Source of the DNA: Bacteroidales bacterium
GTDB lineage: Bacteria > Bacteroidota > Bacteroidia > Bacteroidales > F082
Assembly: GCA_017466405.1 (NCBI GenBank)
Contig: JAFTUF010000030.1
Span: forward strand, 82,893 to 146,892
Length of the DNA stretch: 64,000 nt
Direction of reading: 5' to 3'
Part shown: positions 18,659 to 25,962 of the stretch, piece by piece
Numbering within the stretch: position 1 is the stretch's first letter
Layout: each line of letters opens with the position of its first letter
The notes under the pieces: generated by a model
Databases searched by the model: none
Told to the model about the DNA's origin: nothing
What the model saw: the letters and a program-made list of their open reading frames with translations, nothing else
Made by a program: the position numbers and the translations under genes

Positions 18659-19351
18659 TTATAAGAATTTCAATTGCTTATCCCAAACCTTCCAGTCGGG
18701 CATCTCCGCAGTCATCAAGGCATAGAATTCTTTAGAGTGATTCATGTGAACAAGATGACATAGCTCATGTAAGATTACAGCTTTGATACAGCCTTCTGGA
18801 AGTTTTATCAAATCTAAATTTAAATTAATACTTCCTTTCGAGGAACAACTTCCCCATCGTGTCTTCATCTTCTTTATCGTAAAAGATTTAGGAAAGACAT
18901 TGTATTTCTCTATCTGTTTCATCAAAGGTTCTGCGCATCTCTTAAAAACCGTACGTGCTTGTTCAAAATACCAGCTATCGAGCAGAAACGAAATATCAAC
19001 GGACGTATGTGATACGTCCCTACAGTATATGTGAATAACGTCATTAATAAACGTAACTGAATTTCTCGTCGCAGCTTCAATTTTCAGTGGATATTGTTCT
19101 CCGAGGAAATAATGCAGTTCGCCATCGACATATTTCTTAGGCTCGTGCGTTTTCTTTTCAGGAGCATCTAGACGATTGAATATCCATCTGTGATGTTTGA
19201 CGAGAAAAGGTTCCACTTCATCAATATTATAAAGGAGAGGCACTTTCAATTCGATGCGTTTGTCGGGATGAATCTGAATGGCGACAGTTCTTCTCTGCGA
19301 GCGAACTATCTCGCAGTTCAATGTTCTTCCTTTTATGATGAAAGTCTTCAT
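18659..19351 (-). CDS. YgjP/M48-like zinc metallopeptidase (DUF45 family)
   Basis: 230 residues. The zinc motif is HELCHLVHMNH (H195, E196, H199, H205), preceded by the family signature MKTRWGSCSSKGSINLN. These proteins are predicted soluble zinc peptidases related to SprT; cellular targets are unknown. Codons for residues 110-117 (19001-19024) are exactly a short GTAG-foot palindrome that elsewhere is intergenic, so eight residues (CRDVSHTS) are repeat-derived. The reading frame and catalytic site are intact. The symporter gene follows after 4 bases. Confidence 0.88.
   Translation of the reverse strand: MKTFIIKGRTLNCEIVRSQRRTVAIQIHPDKRIELKVPLLYNIDEVEPFLVKHHRWIFNRLDAPEKKTHEPKKYVDGELHYFLGEQYPLKIEAATRNSVTFINDVIHIYCRDVSHTSVDISFLLDSWYFEQARTVFKRCAEPLMKQIEKYNVFPKSFTIKKMKTRWGSCSSKGSINLNLDLIKLPEGCIKAVILHELCHLVHMNHSKEFYALMTAEMPDWKVWDKQLKFL
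19001..19024 (-). repeat. Short GTAG palindrome inserted in frame in the metallopeptidase gene
   Basis: On the coding strand it reads TGTAGGGACGTATCACATACGTCC. The hairpin arms GGACGTAT/ATACGTCC are perfect and match the intergenic copies at 12124-12146 and 28056-28078. Its length of 24 bases equals eight codons. Confidence 0.92.
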
Positions 19352-19475
19352 TTTAGTTTAGTTGAAAATTGAAAACTGAAAGTTGAAAGTTTATATGTTA
19401 AAATTATAAAAAAATATTCGTGTTTAATTCGTGTATATTCGTTGACAAAAATAAAAAATCCATTCGTGGACAGAA

Positions 19476-19505
19476 ACAAAAAAAAGGGTTTCAAATGAAA
19501 CCCTT
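19476..19505 (-). terminator. Rho-independent terminator after tRNA-Lys
   Basis: Hairpin AAGGGTTTC/GAAACCCTT at 19484-19505, followed on the minus strand by a run of T (complement of 19476-19484). Confidence 0.8.
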
Positions 19506-19510
19506 AGTTT

Positions 19511-19586
19511 TGGTGACCCGCCTGAGGCTCGAACTCAGGACCCCCACATTAAAAGTGTGATGCTCTACCTACTGAGCTAGCGAGTC
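19511..19586 (-). tRNA. tRNA-Lys (anticodon TTT)
   Basis: The 76-base cloverleaf includes an encoded CCA. The acceptor arms GACTCGC/GCGGGTC pair with one G-T. The D arm GCTCAGTAGGTAGAGC, anticodon loop CTTTTAA and T loop TTCGAGC are all standard. Confidence 0.97.
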
Positions 19587-19666
19587 ATCCTCTTGTTTGC
19601 GAGTGCAAAGGTACAACATTTTTTAACACTTCCAACATTTTTTCAAAAAAAATTAAAAAAAATTTT

Positions 19667-20278
19667 TCAATCCAAAATTCCTTTTCCCTCGCGAATTATA
19701 ATTATTTCATTTTCAGTACAATCAACAATAGTGCTTTCTTCTTTATCTCCGAAACCGCCGTCTATAATTATATCAACTTTGTCTTTATAAACCTCATTTA
19801 TTTCCTCTGGATCGGTCATAAATCCCGAAATTTCGTCCTCATCTACGATAGAAGTCGTCAAAATAGGACATCCGAGTTCACGAACTATGTTAGTAATTAT
19901 AGGTTGGTCCGGAATACGAATACCTATAGTTTTTTTATTATTCTTAAAAAGTTTCGGTACATTATTATTAGCTTCGACGATAAAAGTGAAAGGACCAGGA
20001 AGGTTTCGTTTCATCATTTTGAAGACGTCATTATTAATAGGTCTCGTAAAATCCGACAGCATACTTAGGTCGTGAAATATGAAAGAGAAGTTAGCTTTCT
20101 CCTTCTTTATGCCTTTGATTCTTGCAATACGTTCGAGAGCTTTGTTGCTATTAATACTACAACCAATACCGTAAATAGTATCTGTCGGGAATATAATCAC
20201 GCCGTCGTTTTCAAGACACTCAAGTATCATCTTTATATAACGAGGATTGGGATTTTCGGGATATAGTTTAAGAAACAT
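19667..20278 (-). CDS. tsaC: L-threonylcarbamoyladenylate synthase (TsaC/Sua5/YrdC family)
   Basis: 203 residues with the YrdC core: GGVIIFPTDTIYGIG-like DGVIIFPTDTIYGIGC, IKGIKKEKANFSFIFHD, the LPGPFTFI segment, and IGIRIPDQPI. It makes threonylcarbamoyl-AMP from threonine, bicarbonate and ATP, the substrate used with TsaE (1048-1479), TsaB and TsaD in t6A synthesis. No Sua5 extension domain is present. The promoter reads TATATTTG (complement of 20301-20308), with the -33 TTG drawn from the repeat at 20321-20357. Confidence 0.93.
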   Translation of the reverse strand: MFLKLYPENPNPRYIKMILECLENDGVIIFPTDTIYGIGCSINSNKALERIARIKGIKKEKANFSFIFHDLSMLSDFTRPINNDVFKMMKRNLPGPFTFIVEANNNVPKLFKNNKKTIGIRIPDQPIITNIVRELGCPILTTSIVDEDEISGFMTDPEEINEVYKDKVDIIIDGGFGDKEESTIVDCTENEIIIIREGKGILD

Positions 20279-20300
20279 AACATTACATTATTTAAAGGTG

Positions 20301-20357
20301 CAAATATAATATTTTTCAAGTCAACAGACAACAGACAACGGACAACAGATTTTGTTC
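20301..20357 (-). promoter_or_regulatory. tsaC promoter with -33 box inside a GACAACA repeat
   Basis: The -7 box is the complement of CAAATATA at 20301-20308. With a 20-base spacer the -33 TTG is the complement of CAA at 20329-20331. That CAA belongs to the repeat GTCAACAGACAACAGACAACGG, which offers a TTG every 7 bases. Confidence 0.55.
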
Positions 20358-20432
20358 ACGACATAATTATTTCTAATCTGAATGTCCTGATATTATGAGT
20401 TTCTGAATTTCTGAGATTTATATAAAAAAACT

Positions 20433-20598
20433 GTTGTTTATTCAAGAAAAAAATATTACCTTTGCACACGTTTTCAGATTCATTCCGAAATTGATTTAAG
20501 CAATTAGATATCAATAATTTGAAACAGAGTAATAAGTTTAACAATCCTTAACGCTTATTCGGAATAGTTGTTAAGTACAAATTAAAATCATTTAATAA
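20433..20598 (+). promoter_or_regulatory. rpsA promoter and structured leader
   Basis: A promoter reads TTG (20433-20435), 21 bases, TACCTTTG (20457-20464). The resulting leader is about 125 bases long. It contains the perfect inverted pair ATTCCGAA (20482-20489) and TTCGGAAT (20558-20565), which would close a 68-base loop shortly before the start codon. This is a likely site for S1 autoregulation, inferred from position and structure only. Confidence 0.6.
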
Positions 20599-22455
20599 AT
20601 GAGCGAAAATCAAAACATCATCAACGAAAACGTTGTTGAAAAAGCAGAAAAACAAGTAAGAGTAAAACCAACTCCAGATGCAAACTTCGATTGGAGCAGC
20701 GATCACAAAAAATTTGACAACTACAAGTCAGAAGAACGCAAGCAATTAGAAGCAATGTACGAAAAGACAATGAGTCAAATTGCTGACCATGAAGTCGTTG
20801 AAGGTACAGTTGTTGGTAAGACATCACGTGAAGTTGTTGTCAACATCGGATTCAAATCAGATGGTGTTATCCCAGTAGCAGAATTCCGTCACAATCCTAA
20901 CTTAAAAGTTGGTGACAAGATCGAAGTTTACGTAGAAAACCAAGAAGGCATCAATGGCCAATTAGTTTTATCACACAAAAAAGCTCGCATCTTGAAATCA
21001 TGGGATCGCGTTAACGAAGCTTTCGACAAACAAGAAATCGTTCAAGGTTATGTTAAGAGCCGCACAAAAGGTGGCTTAATCGTCGATGTATTCGGAATCG
21101 AAGCATTCTTGCCAGGTTCACAAATCGATGTTAAACCTATCCGCGACTATGACGTATTCGTTGACAGCATCATGGAATTCAAAGTTGTTAAAATCAACCA
21201 AGAATACAAAAACGTCGTTGTTTCACACAAAGCTCTTATCGAAGATGAAATCGAACAACAAAAGATGGAAATCATCGGTAAACTTGAAAAAGGTCAAGTT
21301 CTCGAAGGCATCGTGAAGAACATCACTTCATACGGTGTATTCATCGACCTCGGTGGCGTTGATGGTTTGATCCACATCACAGACCTCTCATGGGGCCGCA
21401 TCAACCACCCAGAAGAAATCGTTAAACTCGACGAACAAATCAAAGTCGTTATCCTCGACTTCGACGATAACAAGAAACGTATCGCTCTCGGTTTGAAACA
21501 ACTCACTCCTCACCCATGGGACGCTTTAGATCCTAACCTCAACGTTGGTGACGTTGTAAGCGGTAAAGTTGTTGTCATCGCTGACTACGGCGCATTCATC
21601 GAAATCGCTCCTGGCGTAGAAGGTTTAATCCACGTTTCAGAAATGTCATGGTCACAACACTTACGTACAGCTCAAGACTTCTTGAAGATCGGTGACGACG
21701 TACAAGCTAAGATTTTGACATTAGACCGCGAAGAACGCAAAATGTCTTTGGGCATGAAACAACTCATCCCAGATCCATGGGCAAACATCAAAGAACGTTA
21801 CGCTATCGGTTCAAAACAAACTGCTACAGTTCGTAACTTCACTAACTTCGGTATCTTCGTAGAAATCGAAGAAGGCGTTGATGGCTTGATCCACATCTCA
21901 GACCTCAGCTGGTCAAAGAAAATCAAACATCCAGCAGAATTCACAAAGATCGGTGATACTATCGAAGTAGTCGTTCTCGACGTCGATGAAGAAAACCGCC
22001 GCCTCAGCTTAGGCCACAAACAACTTGAAGAAAACCCATGGGATGTTTTCGAAAGCATCTTCACAGTAGGTTCAATTCAACAAGGTACAATCATCAGCTC
22101 AAGCGATAAAGGTGTTGTAGTTTCATTACCTTACGGCGTTGAAGGTTTCTGTCCAAACCGTCACCTCAAGAAAGAAGACGGCTCAAATGCTAAGATGGAC
22201 GAAACAATCGACTTCAAAGTTATCGAATTCTCAAAAGAAAACAAGAAGATCATCCTCTCCCATTCACGTATTTGGGAAGACAAAGTAGTTGCTGACCGCG
22301 AAGTTGAAACAGAAGCTAAAGAAAAAGCTGCAAAATCAACAAAACGCACTGTAAAACAAATCAACGACAATGTTGAACGCACTACTTTAGGCGACTTAGA
22401 CGTTTTCGCAGAATTGAAAGAAAAAATGGAAGCTCAAGAAGCTAAAGGTGAATAA
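20599..22455 (+). CDS. rpsA: 30S ribosomal protein S1
   Basis: 618 residues with six S1 (OB-fold) repeats. The first begins at about 60 (VVEGTVVGKTSREVVVNIGF). Repeats 3 to 5 carry the canonical pattern YGVFIDLGGVDGLIHITDLSW. The sixth is divergent (KGVVVSLPYGVEGFCPNRHL). The N-terminal extension and charged C-terminal tail are as in Bacteroidota S1. Codon use is strikingly biased (CAA, GAA, ATC, TCA) compared with neighbours, as expected for a very highly expressed gene. It ends at a strong terminator (22482-22514). Confidence 0.97.
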   Translation: MSENQNIINENVVEKAEKQVRVKPTPDANFDWSSDHKKFDNYKSEERKQLEAMYEKTMSQIADHEVVEGTVVGKTSREVVVNIGFKSDGVIPVAEFRHNPNLKVGDKIEVYVENQEGINGQLVLSHKKARILKSWDRVNEAFDKQEIVQGYVKSRTKGGLIVDVFGIEAFLPGSQIDVKPIRDYDVFVDSIMEFKVVKINQEYKNVVVSHKALIEDEIEQQKMEIIGKLEKGQVLEGIVKNITSYGVFIDLGGVDGLIHITDLSWGRINHPEEIVKLDEQIKVVILDFDDNKKRIALGLKQLTPHPWDALDPNLNVGDVVSGKVVVIADYGAFIEIAPGVEGLIHVSEMSWSQHLRTAQDFLKIGDDVQAKILTLDREERKMSLGMKQLIPDPWANIKERYAIGSKQTATVRNFTNFGIFVEIEEGVDGLIHISDLSWSKKIKHPAEFTKIGDTIEVVVLDVDEENRRLSLGHKQLEENPWDVFESIFTVGSIQQGTIISSSDKGVVVSLPYGVEGFCPNRHLKKEDGSNAKMDETIDFKVIEFSKENKKIILSHSRIWEDKVVADREVETEAKEKAAKSTKRTVKQINDNVERTTLGDLDVFAELKEKMEAQEAKGE

Positions 22456-22481
22456 TTAGAATAAATCACTTCATAAGTAGA

Positions 22482-22514
22482 AAGCCTCTGATATTATTTC
22501 GGAGGCTTTTTTAT
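22482..22514 (+). terminator. rpsA terminator
   Basis: Hairpin AAGCCTC (22482-22488) / GAGGCTT (22502-22508) followed by TTTTATTT. Confidence 0.85.
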
Positions 22515-22527
22515 TTAACATCTTCGA

Positions 22528-22599
22528 GCGGATAACGGGGTTCGAACCCGCGACCTGAAGCTTGGGAAGCTTCCGCTCTGCCAACTGAGCTATATCCGC
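22528..22599 (-). tRNA. tRNA-Gly (anticodon CCC)
   Basis: 72-base cloverleaf: acceptor GCGGATA/TATCCGC, D arm GCTCAGTTGGCAGAGC, anticodon stem GAAGC/GCTTC with loop TTCCCAA, and T loop TTCGAAC. CCA is not encoded, unlike the tRNA-Lys nearby. Confidence 0.96.
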
Positions 22600-22666
22600 A
22601 TTCTACGTCAGCAAAAATATGAATAATTTCGTTTCCTTTTCCATTTAGAAAACAGAAAAAAATCCT

Positions 22667-22674
22667 TACCTTTG
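22667..22674 (+). promoter_or_regulatory. -7 box of the fucosidase promoter
   Basis: TACCTTTG 39 bases before the start codon at 22714. A convincing -33 box is not obvious. Confidence 0.45.
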
Positions 22675-22713
22675 CCAAAAGTTAATCTTATTTTAAACAA
22701 ACACTAATTTATA

Positions 22714-24231
22714 ATGAAACACATTATCTATGTACTTCTAGCAGCGATGTTTTTTATGTCGTCATGCAATTCTTCTTCCAATTCACAAAATGGAAATAAG
22801 ATGGAGACTTCGTCTTCCGAAAATCCTACCGTCGATGAGATAACACAAAAAGCCTTGGAAGAATGGCGCTCCGAACACTTCGGAATGTTCATCCACTTCG
22901 GAATCTACTCCGAACTCGCAGGATGGTGGAAAGGCGAGAAAATACCTTTCTACGGAGAACAAATCATGAACCATGCCCGTATTCCAATCGACGAATATGA
23001 AGCCGTCGCTAAACAATTCAACCCTAAAGATTTCAACGCCGACGAGATAGTAAAACTCGCTAAGGACGCCGGCATGAAATATATCGTCATGACTTCCAAA
23101 CATCACGACGGTTTCTGTATGTTCCACACCGAGACAACTGATTATAATATCGTTGACTTTACTCCTTTCGGTCGCGACGTCGTGAAAGAATTATCAGAAG
23201 CCTGTCAACGTCAAGGAATGAAGTTTGGTCTCTATTATTCACTTCCAGACTGGCACTATCCTCTCGGAATACCACGCCTTGCTCCAGATCCGACAACAAA
23301 ATGTCATGAATACGTAAACCAAGTTTATTCACCCCTTGAAATAGTAACTCCTGAACTTGAAGATTATATCGTCGCTCAAGTCACTGAACTCCTCACCAAT
23401 TACGGCGACATCAACACATTATGGTTCGATATGGGTCTCGTGACTCCAGAACAAAGCAAACGTTTCCGCGAGACAGTGAAATCGCTCCAGCCAGACTGTA
23501 TCATCAACGGAAGAATCATGAACAACCAAGGCGACTATATGACTTTACCTGACAATGGCGACGTTGCTGGTTACGAAAACATCTTCTGGGACAACCCTGC
23601 TTCTATGTACGGAACATGGGGTTATAAGTCATGGATTAATCGTCCAGACGTTGACAAACAAGTCGCTGCTCAGTTAGGAAGATTATTCAGCACAGTACGT
23701 CACGGCGGAGTTTTCTTGCTCAACATCGGCCCTGACGGAATGGGTAACGTCATCCCATACGAAAAAGAAGTGTTGACAAAAATCGGCGACTTCCTCGCAC
23801 AACATCCTGACACCTTAAATAAAATAGAAGTCAGCTATAAAGAAGTTCCTGTCGTGAAATCGGAAAACGGAGCTTTTGAATTGACAGAAGCTAACGGCAT
23901 AATGCACGCAGCAATCGATGGAACAGGATATATGAGTACACAAGTAGATTCATGGCGTTCATGGCAAATCGATGTCACCGAAGAAGGAAACTACGATATT
24001 TTCATCGTTTATATTCCAGAATATCTCGACAAGAAATATTCATTTGAATGTGGCGACCAAGTCATTGAGCACACATTGCCAGGCGTTGACCCAATGGTAC
24101 AGACTTCATACGCAGGAAAGATGAACCTCAAAAAAGGATACAACACCTTCCGCCTCGACTTGGCAGAAAGATGTTATCCTTTGGAACCACTTGGTTTGAA
24201 AGTGGAAAAAATAATTTTGAGAAAGAAATGA
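22714..24231 (+). CDS. GH29 alpha-L-fucosidase, lipoprotein
   Basis: 505 residues. The signal peptide ends in a lipobox (FFMSSC, C18), so it is likely membrane-anchored in the periplasm or on the surface. The GH29 catalytic domain has HFGMFIHFGIYS, MTSKHHDGFCMFHT, KFGLYYSLPDWHYP and the nucleophile D239 in NTLWFDMG. A C-terminal beta-rich domain follows from about residue 390. It removes alpha-L-fucose from glycans, such as host mucin or plant polymers. It is not part of a visible polysaccharide-utilisation locus: no SusC/SusD pair is adjacent. Confidence 0.93.
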   Translation: MKHIIYVLLAAMFFMSSCNSSSNSQNGNKMETSSSENPTVDEITQKALEEWRSEHFGMFIHFGIYSELAGWWKGEKIPFYGEQIMNHARIPIDEYEAVAKQFNPKDFNADEIVKLAKDAGMKYIVMTSKHHDGFCMFHTETTDYNIVDFTPFGRDVVKELSEACQRQGMKFGLYYSLPDWHYPLGIPRLAPDPTTKCHEYVNQVYSPLEIVTPELEDYIVAQVTELLTNYGDINTLWFDMGLVTPEQSKRFRETVKSLQPDCIINGRIMNNQGDYMTLPDNGDVAGYENIFWDNPASMYGTWGYKSWINRPDVDKQVAAQLGRLFSTVRHGGVFLLNIGPDGMGNVIPYEKEVLTKIGDFLAQHPDTLNKIEVSYKEVPVVKSENGAFELTEANGIMHAAIDGTGYMSTQVDSWRSWQIDVTEEGNYDIFIVYIPEYLDKKYSFECGDQVIEHTLPGVDPMVQTSYAGKMNLKKGYNTFRLDLAERCYPLEPLGLKVEKIILRKK

Positions 24232-24260
24232 TATCAAGATATTAAATTTATCATAAAATT

Positions 24261-24286
24261 AAAGCCCGACCAAAATCGGGCTTTAT
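24261..24286. terminator. Terminator between fucosidase and hicB
   Basis: Hairpin AAAGCCCG-ACCAAAAT-CGGGCTTT at 24261-24284, T-rich on both sides. It is identical base for base to the hairpin at 25114-25137. Confidence 0.8.
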
Positions 24287-24334
24287 CGTTCTTGATATAT
24301 TTGGGATAATTAACAAGTCCTCTACAGACAAGCA

Positions 24335-24727
24335 TCATCTCACATTCAATAACTCCTCACCTATTTTATGCAATCCTTTGATAATTATTTCTCTTTTGTC
24401 TTTTCGCGGATTTCTGTAACCGCTTAAATAATGTCCCAACTGTCTCTGATTGATACCCGTAATTCTGCTTAATGCAGCTCTAGTTAGAATCTTGTCATAA
24501 TAATGAAGCAATGCTGATACAGAAAGTTCAAACTCCAATTCATAATCTTCTTTGAGACATTGCGGCAAATCTTCATAATCTGAACCCTCGATATGGAATT
24601 CCAAAGCAGATTTAAAGGCTTCTTTTACGCCATCAATAGTCGTCTCTGTTGCGACACAACCCGGGACTTCATCAGAATATGCTCCATAATTATCATTCCA
24701 TACAATGTTAACCAAAATCTTATTCAT
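24335..24727 (-). CDS. hicB: HicB-family antitoxin
   Basis: 130 residues. The N-terminal HicB-like fold (VNIVWNDNYGAYSDEVPGCVATETTIDGVKEAFKSAL, residues ~5-41) is a degraded RNase-H-like domain. The C-terminal part has a helix-turn-helix (TRAALSRITGINQRQLGHYLSG) for operator binding. It neutralises HicA and probably represses the pair. It starts 1 base after the hicA stop, so the order is toxin first. Confidence 0.9.
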   Translation of the reverse strand: MNKILVNIVWNDNYGAYSDEVPGCVATETTIDGVKEAFKSALEFHIEGSDYEDLPQCLKEDYELEFELSVSALLHYYDKILTRAALSRITGINQRQLGHYLSGYRNPRKDKREIIIKGLHKIGEELLNVR

Positions 24728-24728
24728 A

Positions 24729-24923
24729 TTATCTTAATCCAGCTTGTTTAAATATACTTATTAATAATTCTTGATCTTGAGTGTCATTCATCTTGCCATT
24801 AATAGTAACCGTCCCTTTTTTCGTTGGATGTTTATATTGCCTATGACTACCTTTCTGTCTGACAAAATACCAACCATCCGCCTCCAGTATCTTAATAACC
24901 GTCTTAGTCTTTAACTTCTCCAC
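24729..24923 (-). CDS. hicA: HicA-family mRNA interferase toxin
   Basis: 64 residues with the dsRBD-like HicA fold and the catalytic histidine H27 in RQKGSHRQYKHP. The start codon is GTG, preceded by a strong Shine-Dalgarno (GGAGGAGG, 6 bases away). That is rare in this window and suggests either tight translational tuning or foreign origin. The minus-strand promoter is TATCTTTG (complement of 24947-24954) with TTG 20 bases upstream. Confidence 0.9.
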   Translation of the reverse strand: MEKLKTKTVIKILEADGWYFVRQKGSHRQYKHPTKKGTVTINGKMNDTQDQELLISIFKQAGLR

Positions 24924-24946
24924 AATTTTCCTCCTCCGACATTTTG

Positions 24947-24977
24947 CAAAGATAGTAATTTTACTAACAAATCACAA
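24947..24977 (-). promoter_or_regulatory. hicAB promoter
   Basis: The -7 box is the complement of CAAAGATA (24947-24954). The -33 TTG is the complement of CAA at 24975-24977. Spacer 20 bases. Confidence 0.55.
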
Positions 24978-25113
24978 TCATTTTTTCTTCAAAAATAATA
25001 GTTTTAACATGCATTTGTCAAGAGATTTAACGGAGAAAATTCTGATTTTAACAATTTTTAACGTAATTGCTAATAAATTATAAGATTTACGTTAATAATT
25101 GTTTAGAACAACT

Positions 25114-25139
25114 AAAGCCCGACCAAAATCGGGCTTTAT
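25114..25139. terminator. Terminator downstream of ferritin
   Basis: Hairpin AAAGCCCG-ACCAAAAT-CGGGCTTT at 25114-25137, an exact duplicate of that at 24261-24284. The two copies bracket hicAB. Confidence 0.8.
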
Positions 25140-25216
25140 TATATCTCGCAAGAATCGCACAAAATATACACAAAAAAATTTCGTGCAGAATTCGTATTGA
25201 TTTATGGACTAAATCA

Positions 25217-25741
25217 TCACTCAGCAGCTGTTGCCAATGGTGATGCCTGTGTATATGTTCTTGCTGCTAATTCCTTGTCGAACATATAGATTGCGTAAGG
25301 ATTGTCTTTAATCATGCGGAGACTGTCGATCATCTTTTGAGCTGATTCTTCTTCCTCAACTTGTTCGTCGATGAACCATACAAGACGATTTTGTGTTGCA
25401 TAGTCTTTCAACTCAACAGCTAAAGCATTGATGTCATTGATTAAAGATGTAACTTTTTGTTCATGTTGAAGTGTATCTTCAAAAGCTTCCAATGGTGAAG
25501 CCCATTCTGTCTTGACAGCGTCAATAGCCTTAAGTTCTACACGACCTCCACGTGAAACCAAGTAGTTATAGAATATCATGGCGTGGTCTTGTTCTTCTTT
25601 AAACTGAACTTCAAACCAGTTAGCGATACCGCCTAAACCTTGTGCATGGAAATTTGTTGCCATCGACAAATAAAGATAAGCCGACCATAACTCAGCATTT
25701 ATCTGCGCATTGATAGCGTCTTCTAATTTCTTGTTAATCAT
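25217..25741 (-). CDS. ftnA: Ferritin (iron-storage)
   Basis: 174 residues, normal for bacterial non-haem ferritin. Ferroxidase ligands are visible: E17 (NAELWSAYLYLSMA), E49/E50 and H53 (FKEEQDHAMIF), and the later acidic EEQ-type cluster (DEQVEEEESAQ). It stores iron as ferric oxide in a 24-subunit shell. It stands alone. A -7-like CAAATATA lies on the complementary side at 25882-25889. Confidence 0.95.
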   Translation of the reverse strand: MINKKLEDAINAQINAELWSAYLYLSMATNFHAQGLGGIANWFEVQFKEEQDHAMIFYNYLVSRGGRVELKAIDAVKTEWASPLEAFEDTLQHEQKVTSLINDINALAVELKDYATQNRLVWFIDEQVEEEESAQKMIDSLRMIKDNPYAIYMFDKELAARTYTQASPLATAAE

Positions 25742-25792
25742 TTTTACAATATTTTGCGTTTATAATTCTAAAAAACTTTTAACTTCAGTTGG

Positions 25793-25847
25793 AGACGCAT
25801 TGATTACATATTGTTTATTTACGTAGGTGTAATTAGTACGTCTCTAC
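25793..25847. repeat. GTAG-foot long palindrome
   Basis: Begins AGACGCATTGATTACA, has a loop TATTGTTTATTTACG, and ends TGTAATTAGTACGTCTCTAC. The middle arm GATTAC/GTAATT differs from other copies but still pairs. Confidence 0.85.
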
Positions 25848-25910
25848 ATTTGAGACTTTTGACATCTGCCAATCATCGTTGCAAATATATACAATTTTTT
25901 TCTTCATTTG

Positions 25911-25943
25911 TTTTGAAATAATTAAGAATAATTTATAACTTTG
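25911..25943 (+). promoter_or_regulatory. Promoter of the DUF4301 gene
   Basis: TTTTG (25911-25915), 20-base spacer, TAACTTTG (25936-25943), 20 bases before the ATG at 25963. It is one of the best matches to the Bacteroidota consensus in the window. Confidence 0.7.
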
Positions 25944-25962
25944 TGATGTTCTTTAAAAAACG

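Noticed and set aside
20599-22455. Foreign origin of rpsA from its different codon use
   Set aside because: High-expression codon bias explains it, and the leader, terminator and six S1 domains are normal.
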